Shown one piece after another: positions 36,097-44,479 of a stretch of 64,000 nt of DNA. The translations under genes were made by a program, and so were the position numbers. The first letter of the stretch is position 1. The number at the start of each line of letters is the position of its first letter. Origin of the DNA: Streptomyces clavuligerus (GTDB lineage Bacteria > Actinomycetota > Actinomycetes > Streptomycetales > Streptomycetaceae); assembly GCF_005519465.1 (NCBI RefSeq), contig NZ_CP027858.1, forward strand, positions 3,410,001 through 3,474,000, given 5' to 3'. A model generated the notes under the pieces. The model saw only the letters and a list, made by a program, of their open reading frames with translations, did not search any database and was not told where the DNA came from.

Positions 36097-36567
36097 CTAG
36101 GAACGGGCCTGCGGCAGCAGGGGTTCCGCGTTGTGCCAGCGGGAGATCTCGCAGCCGTCGGTCCGGCTGAAGACGGCGTCCACGGGCCGTCCCCGCCAGG
36201 CGCCCGTCACCCGGGCGGTGGCCGGTCCGCCGGCCTGCTGGGTGCACATCTGCCCCTCGGGCACGGGAACGAACGGGTCCTCGCCCGCCTGCGCCAGCGT
36301 GTCCAGCCGGGCGCAGGCCCCGTCCCGGTCCGGGTGGGTGCCGCCGACCGGGCCGCAGGTCAGTTCGTAGCGGCCGTCGGCGCGGGCGTTTCCGCTCTCG
36401 GAGACCACGACGGTCAGCCGGTCCTGTCCGGTCCCGGGCCCGCCGCCCACCGTCAGCGGCGGTGGTACGGGTGCCGCCCCGGCCGGGGGTGCGACGGCGG
36501 TCGGCGCGGAGGCCGCGGCGGCGGCGACGAGGACGGTGATGAGGGTGCGGGGGGTGCGAAGCGGCAT
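36097..36567 (-). CDS. Subtilisin inhibitor-like (SSI family) secreted protein
   Basis: 156 residues from ATG 36567 with AGGAGG upstream. A signal peptide (LITVLVAAAAASAPTAVAPPAGAA) precedes the inhibitor domain. The SSI signature CGPVGGTHPDRDGACARL is clear, and four Cys for two disulfides are present. The reactive loop reads MCTQQAGGP, so the P1 position is Gln rather than the usual Met, Lys or Arg. These proteins inhibit extracellular serine proteases; in some Streptomyces they also are substrates of transglutaminase. The gene stands alone between the PAS sensor and tRNA-Ser. Confidence 0.9.
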   Translation of the reverse strand: MPLRTPRTLITVLVAAAAASAPTAVAPPAGAAPVPPPLTVGGGPGTGQDRLTVVVSESGNARADGRYELTCGPVGGTHPDRDGACARLDTLAQAGEDPFVPVPEGQMCTQQAGGPATARVTGAWRGRPVDAVFSRTDGCEISRWHNAEPLLPQARS

Positions 36568-36758
36568 GGGGGCGCCTCCTGACGCGCGAGGGAAACACGA
36601 ACCGGGCGGACCTCCGTACGCCGTCCGCCCCACACGTCCAACGCCCCGCGCCCCGGTCCGTTGCGCCTCCTTTCCACCTTCCGTTCCCCGGGAAACCCCG
36701 CACCCCCGCGATTCACCCTCCCCCCGCTTATCCCGGGCGTGTCGCCCCTGGTCCGGCC

Positions 36759-36786
36759 TTTGCCCTGCGACCCGCGTGCCTAGTAC
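36759..36786 (+). promoter_or_regulatory. Candidate promoter of tRNA-Ser(GCT)
   Basis: TTTGCC (36759-36764) and TAGTAC (36781-36786) are spaced by 16 bp, about 75 bp upstream of the tRNA. The assignment is by eye. Confidence 0.4.
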
Positions 36787-36860
36787 CGTGGGCAACGATT
36801 GGTGACACCGCACCTGGCTGTGTCATCATCTGCACACACCTCGCACCCGCGTGGTGTGCT

Positions 36861-36954
36861 GGAGGCGTCGCCTAGTCCGGTCTATGGCGCCGCACTGCTA
36901 ATGCGGTTTGGGTTTTAAAGCCCATCGAGGGTTCAAATCCCTCCGCCTCCGCCA
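36861..36954 (+). tRNA. tRNA-Ser(GCT), CCA encoded
   Basis: Acceptor GGAGGCG pairs with CGCCTCC; discriminator G and an encoded CCA follow. The anticodon loop CTGCTAATG gives GCT. A long variable arm and GGTTCAAATCC T-loop are present. No repeated 3' end is seen nearby, so it is not occupied by an element in this window. Confidence 0.95.
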
Positions 36955-36961
36955 GCGAGAT

Positions 36962-36997
36962 CACGAAAGCCCCGGCCATCCGGCCGGGGCTTTCGTG
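36962..36997 (+). terminator. Terminator of tRNA-Ser(GCT)
   Basis: CACGAAAGCCCCGGCC and GGCCGGGGCTTTCGTG form a perfect 16-bp stem with an ATCC loop, directly after the tRNA. Confidence 0.9.
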
Positions 36998-37236
36998 TGT
37001 CTCCGCGGTGCCTCTGCCGGGTCTCTGTGACAGCCCCTGCGGCGGCCTCTGTGACCGCGCTCACTTCTCGCTTCTCCCGCTGTCCCGCTGGGTCGCCCCC
37101 ACCCTGTCAATGATCGCGTCGATTGCGCGTTTCCGCAGGTCAGAAGGGGTGTGGGGAATGGATTTCGCGTGACGGCGCAGGTCATGTAATGTTGTTCCCG
37201 CAACGCCGACCGGGACGAAAACCCCGGGAAGCGCAA

Positions 37237-37309
37237 GCACTCGTAGCTTAACGGATAGAGCATCTGACTACGGATCAGAAGGTTGCAGGTTCGAATCCTG
37301 CCGAGTGCA
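37237..37309 (+). tRNA. tRNA-Arg(ACG)
   Basis: Acceptor GCACTCG pairs with CGAGTGC, discriminator A. Anticodon loop GACTACGGA gives ACG. T-loop GGTTCGAATCC is standard. CCA is not encoded (the next bases are CAG). Confidence 0.95.
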
Positions 37310-37316
37310 CAGCAGG

Positions 37317-37354
37317 CCAGAGGCCCCGGAGAAATCCGGGGCCTCTGGTGTTTT
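37317..37354 (+). terminator. Terminator of tRNA-Arg(ACG)
   Basis: CCAGAGGCCCCGGA and TCCGGGGCCTCTGG form a 14-bp perfect stem with a GAAA tetraloop, followed by TGTTTT. Confidence 0.92.
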
Positions 37355-37651
37355 GTCCGGCTGTCTGTCCTCCGGCTCGGCCGTACGGGGTGTGTCCGCG
37401 AGGGGTGCGGGCGGGGCGGGCCGGGGCGGACCCCGGGTCGGGCGGCTCGCCGGGCAGGGGAAGCGCAGGGAATCGGACACGGGTGTGACCTGGGGGTCCA
37501 TACGTTTTCCTGGGGGGACGGGCATGGGCTCCGGGAGTGTGAACGGCTGGAAGTCGGTGGTTCAAGCGCCGCCAGGGGAACCCGAAGGGGAGGGCTCGGG
37601 TACTGTCGCCGCTTTCGGCGGTGGGGATCGGCGGTGCGTCCGGAGGTGCGT

Positions 37652-38530
37652 ATGGCATGGCGGTGCTCCGGGATCGGATGGCCGCAGGGGACGCGGTTGG
37701 CCGTTCTGCGGTGGGAAGGCGGGCGGGTCAGTCCGCTCGCGGTGGGCCGGGAGCTGGGCTTCCGGGCCGAGGGTGAGCGGCGGTGCGTCGGGGCGCGGGG
37801 GAATCCGTGCCCGGTGGGCGCAGCCGTGTCCGGGCGGGTCACCGGTCCTCGGTGTCCGGACTGCGCCCGGCTGGACCGCGCGCACTCCGTCGCGGCCGAC
37901 ACCCTCGCCGACGACCCCCGTACCTACCGGGTCTATCTCGCCTGGTTCGGCCCCGGCATGGCCAAGGTCGGGATCACCGCCGAGGAGCGCGGTCCGGCGC
38001 GCCTGCTCGAACAGGGCGCCGTCGTCTTCTGCTGGCTGGGGCGCGGGCCCCTGATGGCCGCCCGCCGGGCCGAGGAGGTCATCGGCACGGCCCTCGGGAT
38101 TCCGGAGCGCGTTCCGTACGCCGAGAAGCGGGCCGTCCGCGCGGAGCTGCCCGGTACGGCGGGCGAGCGGTCCGCCGAGGTCGTGGAGCTGCACCGGCGG
38201 GCCCGTGCGCTCGACGGATGGCCCGAGACCCTGGAGCCGCTGGAGTGCGCGCCCGTCGATCACATGGATGTCTTCGGGCTCGCCGGGCTGCCCCGGGCCA
38301 CCTGTGTCGTCACCGGGCTCGTCGACGGCGGTGCCGTCGCGGGGACCCTGCTCGCCGCCGTCGGCCCCGATCTGCATCTGCGGACGGCCGACGCCGAGAT
38401 CGTCGTCCTCGACACCCGGCTGATGTCCGGCTGGTCCCTCGTCGGCGCCGGACCGGGCGCCGGTCTGTCCGTACCGACCACCGCTCTGGGCACCGTCTCC
38501 CCCGGCAGCCATCAGGAAGGGCTCTTCTGA
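37652..38530 (+). CDS. DUF2797 family protein
   Basis: 292 residues from ATG 37652, with CGGAGG 5 bp upstream. Cys pairs at the N-terminus (RRCVGARGNPCPVG and GPRCPDCARLD) suggest a zinc ribbon. The core YLAWFGPGMAKVGITAEERGPARLLEQGA resembles a GIY-YIG-type fold with KVGIT, and MAARRAEEVIGTALG follows. DUF2797 proteins are widespread in actinomycetes but have no assigned function; nuclease-like activity is only a fold-based guess. About 340 bp separate it from tRNA-Arg; that stretch beyond the terminator shows no gene. Confidence 0.82.
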   Translation: MAWRCSGIGWPQGTRLAVLRWEGGRVSPLAVGRELGFRAEGERRCVGARGNPCPVGAAVSGRVTGPRCPDCARLDRAHSVAADTLADDPRTYRVYLAWFGPGMAKVGITAEERGPARLLEQGAVVFCWLGRGPLMAARRAEEVIGTALGIPERVPYAEKRAVRAELPGTAGERSAEVVELHRRARALDGWPETLEPLECAPVDHMDVFGLAGLPRATCVVTGLVDGGAVAGTLLAAVGPDLHLRTADAEIVVLDTRLMSGWSLVGAGPGAGLSVPTTALGTVSPGSHQEGLF

Positions 38531-38637
38531 AGCAGAGGGACTCTCCCGGCAGCCGCGTGCCGCGGCGGCCCGGAGCCCCTGCCCGGTGCCGGGCAGATCC
38601 TTGGACACCTCTGCGCCCCACCGCTCACCCTGGCCCC

Positions 38638-38985
38638 ATGAGCCAGGAACGTGTCATTCGCCCCGTCCCCGCCCACGAACCCCCCTATTACACGGTCGTC
38701 TTCACCTCCGTACAGCCCGAGGAGGCCCCCGGGTACGCCGACACCGCCGCGCGCATGGCCGAACTCGTCCAGGAGGTACCCGGGTTCCTCGGCTATGAGC
38801 ACGCGCGTGACCCCGACGGGGTCGGCATCACCGTCGGATACTTCCGCGACGAGGAGTCCATCGCCGCCTGGCGGCGCGACCTGGAGCACCAGGAAGCGCA
38901 GCGGCGCGGACGGGAGGGCTGGGACCTCCGCTACAGCGTCCACATCGCCCGCGTCGAACGGAGTTACTCCTTCGAGCGGGAGTGA
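38638..38985 (+). CDS. Antibiotic biosynthesis monooxygenase (ABM) domain protein
   Basis: 115 residues from ATG 38638. It is a single dimeric alpha/beta-barrel unit: YYTVVFTSVQPEEAPGYADTAARMAELVQEVPGFLGYEHARD then GVGITVGYFRDEESIAAWRRDLEHQEAQRRGREGWDLRYSVHIARVER. The family includes small cofactor-less monooxygenases and heme-degrading proteins; the substrate here is unknown. It stands 107 bp after the DUF2797 gene and about 95 bp before the response regulator. Confidence 0.87.
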   Translation: MSQERVIRPVPAHEPPYYTVVFTSVQPEEAPGYADTAARMAELVQEVPGFLGYEHARDPDGVGITVGYFRDEESIAAWRRDLEHQEAQRRGREGWDLRYSVHIARVERSYSFERE

Positions 38986-39080
38986 GACGGCGGAGGGGGA
39001 GGGCCTGCCGCCGGTGTTTCTCAGGAAATTCACAGACGGGGGAAAGGCCGCTTTCAGGGCGGCGGCGCAAGGTGGCCGCC

Positions 39081-39821
39081 ATGACCACGACATCGCCCCG
39101 GAGGCGCACGGAGATGTTCAGGCCGGACGGCACCCCTGTCCGGGTCCTCGTCGTCGATGACGAGACGGCGCTGAGCGAGCTGCTGTCGATGGCCCTGAGA
39201 TACGAGGGCTGGCAGGTGCGCAGCGCCGGGGACGGTGCCGGGGCGGTGTCCGAGGCGCGGGAGTTCCAGCCGGACGCGGTGGTGCTCGATGTGGCGCTCC
39301 CCGACATGGACGGGCTGACCCTGCTCGCCCGGCTGCGGCGCGAACGGCCCGAGGTGCCCGTCCTCTTCCTCACCGCGCGGGACGCCGTCGAGGACCGTAT
39401 CGCCGGACTCACCGCGGGCGGCGACGACTACGTCACCAAACCCTTCTCCCTGGAGGAGGTCGTGGCCCGGCTGCGCGGACTGATCCGGCGCTCCGGGGCC
39501 GCGTCCGCCGCTCGCGGCGAATCCCTCCTGGCGGTGGGGGATCTGACGCTGGACGAGGACAGCCGCGAGGTCAGCAGGGGCGGCCAGGCCATCCATCTGA
39601 CGGCCACCGAGTTCGAGCTGCTGCGCTATCTGATGCGCAATCCGCGCCGGGTGCTCAGCAAGGCGCAGATCCTCGACCGGGTCTGGTCGTACGACTTCGG
39701 CGGCCAGGCCAACGTCGTCGAGCTGTATGTCTCGTACCTCCGGAAGAAGATCGACGCGGGCCGCGCACCGATGATCCACACCCGGCGCGGCGCGGGCTAT
39801 CTGATCAAGCCGGGCGAATAG
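39081..39821 (+). CDS. OmpR-family response regulator (orphan)
   Basis: 246 residues from ATG 39081; an internal ATG (MFRPDGTP) is an alternative. The receiver domain has the acidic pair in VLVVDDETA, phospho-acceptor Asp in VVLDVALPDMDG, Thr in FLTARD and Lys in VTKPFS, so it is intact. The C-terminal winged helix is complete (LTATEFELLRYLMRNPRRVLSKAQILDRVW, YVSYLRKKID, HTRRGAGYLIKPG). No histidine kinase gene is adjacent on either side: next is an MFS exporter with its own regulator. It either has a distant kinase or lost its partner. Confidence 0.93.
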   Translation: MTTTSPRRRTEMFRPDGTPVRVLVVDDETALSELLSMALRYEGWQVRSAGDGAGAVSEAREFQPDAVVLDVALPDMDGLTLLARLRRERPEVPVLFLTARDAVEDRIAGLTAGGDDYVTKPFSLEEVVARLRGLIRRSGAASAARGESLLAVGDLTLDEDSREVSRGGQAIHLTATEFELLRYLMRNPRRVLSKAQILDRVWSYDFGGQANVVELYVSYLRKKIDAGRAPMIHTRRGAGYLIKPGE

Positions 39822-39964
39822 CGCCCGGCCGGGGCGGGAGCCACCGCCCCGACCGGGCCTTTCGCCTGCACGCCGGTGGCACTCCTCGGCGGAGGCGTCC
39901 GCGCCGGTGGTCCCGTGGTGCGCCCGGGCGGTCCCGTGGTGCGCCCAGGTGGGCGACAAGTCGC

Positions 39965-40023
39965 TATACAGCGTACGGTGATTTCTTGTACGGTGTACAG
40001 CGTTCGCTCTTCTACGCTGTACA
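39965..40023. promoter_or_regulatory. Operator repeats and promoter of the MFS exporter gene
   Basis: Three copies of a TGTACAGCGT-type decamer occur: TATACAGCGT (39965-39974), TGTACAGCGT (39994-40003) and its inverse ACGCTGTACA (40014-40023). The latter two form an inverted repeat with a 10-bp spacer. A TTGTAC -35-like element (39986-39991) overlaps. This is the expected kind of target for the TetR regulator encoded downstream of the exporter. Confidence 0.65.
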
Positions 40024-40108
40024 AGAGCGCTCTCGGGCACCACCTGGCCGCACCGCGACGCACGTACCCCGCCATGGACGCACGTGCCAGACCTGACAGG
40101 AGCTGGGC

Positions 40109-41623
40109 ATGACGGCGACGACCACCGAGAAGCAACCCACCCCCACCGGCCGCCATCCGCAGCGCTGGCTGATCCTCGGCGTCATCTGCCTCGCCCAGCT
40201 CACCGTGCTGCTCGACAACACGATCCTCAGCGTCGCGATCCCCTCCCTCAACCGTGAACTGAACGCCTCCGCCACCGACGTCCAGTGGATGATCAACGCC
40301 TATGCGCTGGTCCAGTCCGGTCTGCTGCTCACGGCGGGCAACGCCGCCGACCGCTACGGCCGGAAGAAGCTGCTGGTCGCGGGCTTGGCGCTGTTCGGCA
40401 TCGGCTCCCTCGCCGCCGGACTCGCCCAGTCCTCCGGGCAACTGATCGCCGCCCGCGCGGGCATGGGTGTCGGCGGGGCGCTGCTCATGACCACCACGCT
40501 CGCCGTGGTCGTGCAGATCTTCGACGACGCCGAACGGGTCAAGGCCATCGCCCTCTGGTCGACGGTCAACTCGCTCGGCTTCGCCGCCGGGCCGCTCATC
40601 GGCGGCGCGATGCTGGACCACTTCTGGTGGGGCGCGATCTTCCTCATCAACATCCCCGTGGTGGTGATCGGCCTCGCCGCCGTGGTCACCCTCGTACCGG
40701 AGTCCAAGAATCCGCAGGGTGAGAAGCCCGATCTGCTCGGGGCGCTGCTCTCCACGATCGGCATGACCGCCGTGGTGTACGCGATCATCTCCGGCCCCGA
40801 GCACGGCTGGACCTCCGGTCATGTGCTGACGGCCGCCGGAGTCGGCGCGGTGGTGCTGGCCGGTTTCGCGCTGTGGGAGCTGAGGATTCCGTATCCCATG
40901 CTGGATATGCACTTCTTCCGGAACCGTACGTTCGTCGGCGCGGTCGCGGGCGCGATCCTCGTCGCCTTCGGGATGAGCGGTTCGCTCTTCCTGCTGACCC
41001 AGCACCTCCAGTTCGTCCTCGGGTACGACCCGCTGGACGCCGGTCTGCGGACCGCGCCGCTCGCGCTGACCATCGTCGCCCTGAACCTCACCGGTGTCGG
41101 GCCGCGGCTGCTGCCGAAGCTGGGCACACCGGTGGCCATAGGGGCCGGCATGACGGCTGTCTCCGCGGGTCTGGCCGCGATCGCGGTGCTGGGGCGGGAC
41201 GGCTACAGCGGGATGTTCCTCGGCCTGGTCGTGATGGGCGCGGGCATCGCGCTGGCGGCCCCCGCCATGGCGAACGCGATCATGGGTGCGATCCCCCGGG
41301 AGAAGGCGGGTGTGGGCGCCGGGATCAACGGCACGCTGGCCGAGTTCGGCAACGGTCTCGGCGTCGCCGTGCTCGGCGCGGTGCTGAACTCCCGGTTCGC
41401 CGCGCTGGTGCCCGGTGTCGTGGGCGCGGCGTCGCTTCCGGCGGCCCTCGCGGCGGCGGACGGACCGGCGGAGGCGAAGGCGGTCTCGGACGGTTTCGCC
41501 CAGGGGCTGGAGACCAGCCAGCTCGTCGGGGCCGTCGCGGTGCTCGCGGGCGGGCTGCTGGCGGCGGTGCTGCTGCGGCGGGCCGAGCAGGGGCAGCGGG
41601 TGGAGCCGGACGCCGGGGCCTGA
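40109..41623 (+). CDS. MFS drug exporter, DHA2 (14-TM, EmrB/QacA-like)
   Basis: 504 residues from ATG 40109 with AGGAG upstream. Fourteen hydrophobic segments can be counted. Motif A is NAADRYGRKKLLVAG; the TM1 motif LDNTILSVAIPSL with Asp and the antiporter motif region LGFAAGPLIGGAML are present. It is a proton-driven exporter of toxic or antibiotic compounds in the membrane. The TetR regulator gene follows at 115 bp, and operator repeats precede it, so local repression and substrate-induced release is likely. The exported compound is unknown. Confidence 0.92.
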   Translation: MTATTTEKQPTPTGRHPQRWLILGVICLAQLTVLLDNTILSVAIPSLNRELNASATDVQWMINAYALVQSGLLLTAGNAADRYGRKKLLVAGLALFGIGSLAAGLAQSSGQLIAARAGMGVGGALLMTTTLAVVVQIFDDAERVKAIALWSTVNSLGFAAGPLIGGAMLDHFWWGAIFLINIPVVVIGLAAVVTLVPESKNPQGEKPDLLGALLSTIGMTAVVYAIISGPEHGWTSGHVLTAAGVGAVVLAGFALWELRIPYPMLDMHFFRNRTFVGAVAGAILVAFGMSGSLFLLTQHLQFVLGYDPLDAGLRTAPLALTIVALNLTGVGPRLLPKLGTPVAIGAGMTAVSAGLAAIAVLGRDGYSGMFLGLVVMGAGIALAAPAMANAIMGAIPREKAGVGAGINGTLAEFGNGLGVAVLGAVLNSRFAALVPGVVGAASLPAALAAADGPAEAKAVSDGFAQGLETSQLVGAVAVLAGGLLAAVLLRRAEQGQRVEPDAGA

Positions 41624-41738
41624 CTCCGCGGACGAGCCCTGGGCCAGAACGGCGGGGGACACGGCTTAGCATCGGGGCGGAGGTCCGGTTCCTCCACCCG
41701 GTCCGGCAGATGGACATCCCAGCGAGGAGAGTGGCGCG

Positions 41739-42587
41739 ATGGTGAGTGCGGCCGACCGTGCGAAGGGTCCCGCGCGGACCAGCGTATGGACGGAGCACCG
41801 GACGAGCCGTGGCCGCAGGGGGAGCCAGCCCGCCGGACTCGACCGCGGCCGGATCGTCGACGCGGCGGTGCGGCTCCTGGACGCCGAAGGTCTCGCCAAG
41901 TTCTCGATGCGGCGGCTCGCGGCGGAGCTGGACGTCACCGCCATGTCGATCTACTGGTACATCGACACCAAGGACGACCTGCTGGAACTCGCCCTGGACG
42001 CCGCCTTCGGCACGCTGCGGCTGCCGGACGGGACCACGCCGGACGGGACCACGCCGGGCGCGGGCGACTCCCCGGCGGCCGGGAGCGCTCCGGCCGCTCC
42101 CGCCGCTCCCGCCGCGGACACCTCCGGCGCGTGGCGGGAGCGGCTGCGCGCCCTGGCCCGGGAGTACCGCGCGCTGCTGGTGCGCCACCCCTGGGTCTCG
42201 CCGCTGGTCGGCACCTACCTCAACATCGGTCCCCACTCGATGGCCTTCTCGCTCGCCGTGCAGCAGATGATGCGGGACACCGGGCTGCCGGTGCACGGGC
42301 AGATGGGCGGGGTCTCGGCGGTCTTCCAGTTCGTGTACGGGTTCGGCACCATCGAGGGCCACTTCATCGCGCGCTGCGCGTCCGCGGGCATGAGCCAGGA
42401 CGCGTACTTCCAGGAGGCGATGGGGACGATCGCCGAGGAGCCGCAGTTGCGGCAGTACGCCCGTTCCTCCGTGGAGATCATGGAGGCGCGGGGCGGTGAC
42501 ACGGTCGCGGAGATGCGCGACCGGGACTTCGACTACGCGCTGGAACTGCTGGTCGCGGGCATCGAGGCGATGGCCGCCCGGGCCTGA
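41739..42587 (+). CDS. TetR/AcrR-family transcriptional regulator
   Basis: 282 residues from ATG 41739. The HTH lies at about 33-78 (DRGRIVDAAVRLLDAEGLAKFSMRRLAAELDVTAMSIYWYIDTKDDLLELALD). A Pro/Ala-rich linker (about 94-128) with the repeat PDGTTPDGTTPG precedes a TetR C-terminal ligand domain (WRERLRALAREYRALLVRHPWVSPLVG). It probably represses the MFS exporter upstream. Its last 55 bp overlap the end of the convergent membrane protein gene. Confidence 0.92.
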   Translation: MVSAADRAKGPARTSVWTEHRTSRGRRGSQPAGLDRGRIVDAAVRLLDAEGLAKFSMRRLAAELDVTAMSIYWYIDTKDDLLELALDAAFGTLRLPDGTTPDGTTPGAGDSPAAGSAPAAPAAPAADTSGAWRERLRALAREYRALLVRHPWVSPLVGTYLNIGPHSMAFSLAVQQMMRDTGLPVHGQMGGVSAVFQFVYGFGTIEGHFIARCASAGMSQDAYFQEAMGTIAEEPQLRQYARSSVEIMEARGGDTVAEMRDRDFDYALELLVAGIEAMAARA

Positions 42588-43423
42588 TCCGGCCGCCGTC
42601 CCGGCCCCCACGCGTACACGGCCACCGTGAGCCCCACGCCCATCAGCCACCACGAGGCCGTGCGCGGGGTCGATGTCAGGGCGTCGAAGACCGCGTCGGC
42701 CGCCGCGCGGTCCACGTCGGGCGGCAGATCGTCCAGCGTCAGCATCCGGCCGACGGTCACCGCGATCCGCAGCAGCACCCCGCCCGCGGTCAGCGCCAGG
42801 CCCAGCCCGATCAGGGCGCGCCGCCCGTCGGGGGCGAGCAGCAGGGCGGCCCCGGCGGGCAGCAGGGTCATGAGCGGCAGCCACAGCCCCGCGGACTCCA
42901 GGGCGCCGAAACTCAGCCGCACCGCCGCCGGGCTGTCGGACTCGACCACCGTGATCCGTGCCCCCATCACCGGGATCTGATCGGCGAAGGGCACGCCCTC
43001 CATGCTCAGCTGACGCTTGACCTGCTCGCTGACGGGGGCCAGATCGATGCTCGCGGTGTCGCCCTCGTCGCTGGTCAGGGCCTGTTCGACGGCGGTGTGC
43101 GCGGCCCGGTTCACGGTGTTCCACGCGGTGCGGTAGGCGTCCGTACCGGCGAACGACAGCACGGCGTCGTGCACCAGCCCCCGTACCTCGTCGGAGAGCG
43201 GACCGAGTCCGTCCGGGCCCGCCACCTCCTCGGTGATCCGCTCGGCGACCGCGCCGCGGACGGCGGGGTCGGAGGCGAGCGGGGCCATCGCGGTGACATA
43301 GCCGTCGGTGTCGCCGATCTCGCGCTCCGCCCAGACGGCGAGCACGCTCAGGGGCGTCAGGAGGGCGAGGAGCGCGATCAGGGCCGCCGACACCGCGGGC
43401 AGCAGTCTGCGCAGTCTGGGCAC
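42533..43423 (-). CDS. Membrane protein with N-terminal helix and C-terminal helices
   Basis: 296 residues from GTG 43423. An N-terminal TM helix (VSAALIALLALLTPLSVLAVW) is followed by a long extracellular region (about 35-195; DTDGYVTAMAPLASDPAVRGAVAERITEEV) and about three C-terminal helices (LWLPLMTLLPAGAALLLA, LIGLGLALTAGGVLLRIAV, WWLMGVGLTVAVYAW). The family is known only as an actinomycete membrane protein. The start is uncertain: GGAGAG directly abuts the GTG, and the frame remains open to 43717 through an 11-codon repeat. It overlaps the TetR gene end convergently. Confidence 0.72.
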   Translation of the reverse strand: MPRLRRLLPAVSAALIALLALLTPLSVLAVWAEREIGDTDGYVTAMAPLASDPAVRGAVAERITEEVAGPDGLGPLSDEVRGLVHDAVLSFAGTDAYRTAWNTVNRAAHTAVEQALTSDEGDTASIDLAPVSEQVKRQLSMEGVPFADQIPVMGARITVVESDSPAAVRLSFGALESAGLWLPLMTLLPAGAALLLAPDGRRALIGLGLALTAGGVLLRIAVTVGRMLTLDDLPPDVDRAAADAVFDALTSTPRTASWWLMGVGLTVAVYAWGPGRRPDQARAAIASMPATSSSSA

Positions 43424-43493
43424 CTCTCCAGGAAAGGCGCAAGCGCGGCCGGGGCGCGACCGCTGCTCGGCCGACCGGCGGCGCGCCGCGCCT

Positions 43494-43590
43494 GAGGAGC
43501 CCGTCCGGCGCCGCTGTGCCGCGTTTCCGGAACCCGTCCGGCGCCGGCGTGCCGTGTTTGAGGAGCCCGTCCGGTTCCGTGTTCGAGTTG
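43494..43590. repeat. 33-bp tandem repeat, three degenerate copies
   Basis: The phrase CCCGTCCGG recurs exactly every 33 bp (GTCC at 43503, 43536 and 43569), within units that begin AGGAGCCCGTCCGG or GGAACCCGTCCGG. 33 bp is 11 codons, and the minus-strand frame would read repeats of RTGSSxxARRR type. It lies between the divergent membrane protein genes. Confidence 0.8.
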
Positions 43591-43707
43591 CCGCCGCGGG
43601 CGCCCGGGTGTGCCCTGGGAGGAAGCCCGGGGAGGGTCGAGGGGGAGACGGGGCGATGGGGCGGCCCGAGGGGCAGCCCGGGGAGGGCCGAGGGAAGGAG
43701 CACGGAC

Positions 43708-44097
43708 ATGGCCACACACGCCACCCGCGCCGCGGCGCCCGTCACCCGCCACCGGACCGGGACCGCGAGCTGGGCGATCCCCCTGGCGCTGGGCGCCGTC
43801 TTCGGCTTCTACGCCGGTTTCCTCCACCGCACCGGGACGGTGGTGGGCTGGGGAGACGTCCTGTTCGGCGTGGTCGCCGGGCTGATCCTCGCGGCTCTCG
43901 CGTACGGGCTCGGCCGGATTCAGCACAGCATGCCGCGCGAGCTGCGCGCCTTCGCGTACGCCTCGCTGTGCGGCATCGCGATCGGCTTTCTGCACAGCCT
44001 GACCGGGACGAGCATCCTGCGCTCTGCGGGCATGGGGCTGATGTTCGCGGCGGCGATGCTGGTCGTGTCCTTCTACGTGTTCTACACGCATGAATGA
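43708..44097 (+). CDS. Small multi-pass membrane protein
   Basis: 129 residues from ATG 43708 with AAGGAG upstream. Four hydrophobic helices are visible: WAIPLALGAVFGFYAGFLH, WGDVLFGVVAGLILAALAYG, AFAYASLCGIAIGFLHSL and AGMGLMFAAAMLVVSFYVFY. No motif or known family could be named. It diverges from the membrane protein at 42533-43423. Confidence 0.75.
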   Translation: MATHATRAAAPVTRHRTGTASWAIPLALGAVFGFYAGFLHRTGTVVGWGDVLFGVVAGLILAALAYGLGRIQHSMPRELRAFAYASLCGIAIGFLHSLTGTSILRSAGMGLMFAAAMLVVSFYVFYTHE

Positions 44098-44330
44098 CCG
44101 GTTCTGCACGTACGCATGACCGACTCCACGGATGACCGGTTCCACGGATGACCGGCGTCTCCGCGCACCGATGACCCGCCCCGCCTGCCGGGCGGGAGAC
44201 GCCGCACGCTGAACGTCTCGCACTGAACGTCTCCCACCCGAACGTCTCGTGCTGAACGCCGCACGTCGCTTTCCGCGGCGTGCGGCGTCTCGCGGATGTC
44301 TCGCGGCAGATCTCGCGGCACACCGCGCGG
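44095..44330. repeat. Three adjacent micro-repeat arrays in a gene-free region
   Basis: First, ATGACCGGTTCCACGG-type units of 16 bp (44116, 44132, 44148; a longer variant at 44095). Second, GAACGTCTCGCACT-type units of 14-15 bp (44211, 44225, 44240, 44254). Third, TCTCGCGG units of about 12 bp (44288-44320). The 380-bp gap 44098-44479 shows no gene; it holds these arrays and, toward its end, the leader of the FMN reductase. Confidence 0.75.
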
Positions 44331-44479
44331 TCGCGAGATCCGATCCAGCGACCGCGCGGAGGTGTCTCGCGCCTCCTGGGTGAGGGCCGACGGGGAGACG
44401 CACCGGGGCTCGGGGCCGGGCGGATGCGCCGGGCCCGGGTCGGGGTCCGAGGGCGGACGAGGGGAAGGGGAGGGCTGGC

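Noticed and set aside
31125..36170. A 1681-codon open frame on the plus strand opposite the PAS sensor gene
   Set aside because: It is a GC-bias shadow: low-complexity Arg/Gly/Pro content, no domains, and the minus-strand frame has clear PAS and receiver motifs.
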